NCBI RefSeq assembly: GCF_002563655.1
Contig: NZ_PDIY01000001.1
Location: forward strand, 3,880,001 to 3,944,000
Source: Bacillus sp. es.034
GTDB lineage: Bacteria; Bacillota; Bacilli; Bacillales; Bacillaceae_B
DNA: 64,000 nt
Reading direction: 5' to 3'
Under the pieces are notes generated by a model. It searched no databases. It had not been told where the DNA came from and saw only the letters and a list, made by a program, of their open reading frames with translations. Every line of letters begins with the position of its first letter. Position 1 is the stretch's first letter. The position numbers and the translations under genes are program-made. This document shows, piece after piece, positions 63,412-64,000 of this stretch.

Positions 63412-63504
63412 ATGTTTCCTACGCTGGTATCAGCCAGTTCAGGTTCAAAGGGTCAGTATCTAAAGGATACAATCTCAACCGGCCACTCCGGTCCCCCTAC
63501 ACGT
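63412..63504 (-). promoter_or_regulatory. TPP riboswitch (THI element)
   Basis: On the minus strand the conserved blocks appear in order: GTAGGGGGACCGG, TTGAGA, the variable arm GTATCCTTTAGATAC, TGACCCTTTGAACCTGA, CTGGCTGATACCAGC and GTAGGAAAC. These are the TPP aptamer's pyrimidine- and pyrophosphate-binding arms. It should shut off the operon when thiamine pyrophosphate is plentiful. Confidence 0.93.
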
Positions 63505-63557
63505 GGAATATGAAATTAAACGTTATCTTCCTCCCTACTTTGCCATAGAATGAAACG

Positions 63558-64000
63558 TTATTCAAGCTTTTCCTTCTCATATTGAAAGACTCCATAAAAT
63601 TGAGCGGATGCAAACAGTTCCTCGATGAAATCCATACACGAAGCACCAGCTTCTGAATATCCCTGATGATAGGTAAAAAAGGCAAATTGCAGGAGAAAGA
63701 GTATGACTATGGACGGCAAGATCCTTTTCTCTCCTGCATTCAAAGGGTCACGCCCCTCATATCCTTTCATAAAAGCCAGGATCCATTTCATTGAATCATC
63801 TTTTTTCTCTTCCGGGACTGCTTTGAGCATACCTGCGAGGAAGTAGCCGATGTCCGTAATCCGGGGTGCCGTCCGGATTCGTTCAAAATCAATGATCCCG
63901 CACACTTCTCCTCCCTGCATCAAAATATTTCCCGGATTGTAGTCGCTATGAAGGAATTGATGGGGTAAACACTCATAGGGAGGCCCCCACCCCTTCATCT
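63558..64000 (-). CDS. APH-family phosphotransferase, partial (5' part beyond the right edge)
   Basis: The carboxyl half of a kinase-like protein, with the catalytic HSDYNPGNIL (Asp acting as base, Asn for metal) and the metal site IIDFERIRTAPRITDIGYF. This is the aminoglycoside phosphotransferase/choline kinase fold. The frame is open to the window edge, so about half of a 300-residue protein is missing. Substrate unknown; proteins of this family also act on homoserine, thiamine or sugars, and the TPP-controlled operon next to it is worth noting. Confidence 0.78.
   Translation of the reverse strand, partial: MKGWGPPYECLPHQFLHSDYNPGNILMQGGEVCGIIDFERIRTAPRITDIGYFLAGMLKAVPEEKKDDSMKWILAFMKGYEGRDPLNAGEKRILPSIVILFLLQFAFFTYHQGYSEAGASCMDFIEELFASAQFYGVFQYEKEKLE

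Noticed and set aside
1-64000. Mobile elements, prophage or genomic island
   Set aside because: No transposase, integrase, terminal repeats or phage genes were seen, and the gene order is largely the conserved Bacillus yha/yhe backbone.

Overview
The window comes from a low-GC, endospore-forming Bacillaceae chromosome. The order of genes from ecsCBA, hit, trpP and scoC through prsA, yhaLMNO, hemZ, yhaX, yheA, yheB, the yheC/yheD family, yheE and bmrCD follows the yha/yhe region of Bacillus subtilis, with insertions and losses. Spore genes (an alpha/beta SASP, splAB, four YheC/YheD-type ATP-grasp genes, YjcZ-type micro-proteins, ScoC) confirm a spore former. The species cannot be fixed from sequence alone; a Rossellomorea or Bacillus sensu lato strain is a reasonable guess.

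Layout. 1-2.3 kb: ecsC (cut by the edge), ecsB and ecsA, minus strand. 2.3-2.95 kb: an unusual degenerate tandem repeat between divergent ecsA and hit. 3-9 kb: hit, trpP with a TRAP-type leader, yhaH, scoC, yhaI, yhaJ, three tiny YjcZ-family genes, prsA, yhaL. 9.3-14.5 kb: yhaM (exoribonuclease) and the yhaO-yhaN nuclease/ATPase pair. 14.6-24 kb: a Na+-type ABC exporter, yhzD, enoyl-CoA hydratase, acyl-CoA ligase, hemZ, yhaX, yheA, yheB. 24-29 kb: four consecutive ATP-grasp coat-associated genes. 29-33.7 kb: ferritin-like protein, yheE, CstR-like repressor, PucR-like regulator, msmX, zinc-ribbon protein and a SASP gene. 33.8-39.3 kb: fumC, a cystine-type ABC importer, a Rossmann reductase, an MltG-like N-domain pair. 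39.5-43.8 kb: bmrCD multidrug exporter with an attenuating leader. 43.8-46.4 kb: sigY-yxlC-yxlD and an MFS efflux protein. 46.5-51.5 kb: isoaspartyl dipeptidase and permease under a sigma-54 promoter with a divergent enhancer-binding protein. 51.5-56.7 kb: micro-protein, UspA, XRE regulator, a broken photolyase, putP. 56.9-64 kb: SDF symporter, a cysteine-less ArsC relative, splAB, a TPP-riboswitch-controlled pyrimidine/thiamine-precursor importer, and a partial phosphotransferase.

The most surprising signal is at 33376-33444: a 69-nt sequence that folds into a tRNA-like cloverleaf (7-bp acceptor, U8/A9, 4-bp D stem, 5-bp T stem with a 7-nt loop, encoded CCA). It lies in the leader of the SASP gene, downstream of a good sigma-G promoter. 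Its D and anticodon loops and its variable region are not those of a working tRNA, so it looks like a tRNA-derived or tRNA-mimicking mRNA leader.

Other points of interest are the three-micro-ORF leader of bmrCD, the sigma-54 control of the iadA operon, an unassigned hairpin-rich leader before the MFS gene, the 67/134-bp intergenic repeat, four tandem ATP-grasp paralogues, and proteins that have lost catalytic residues (YhaX-type HAD, ArsC-like, photolyase). No CRISPR array, insertion sequence, prophage, rRNA or ordinary tRNA gene was found.
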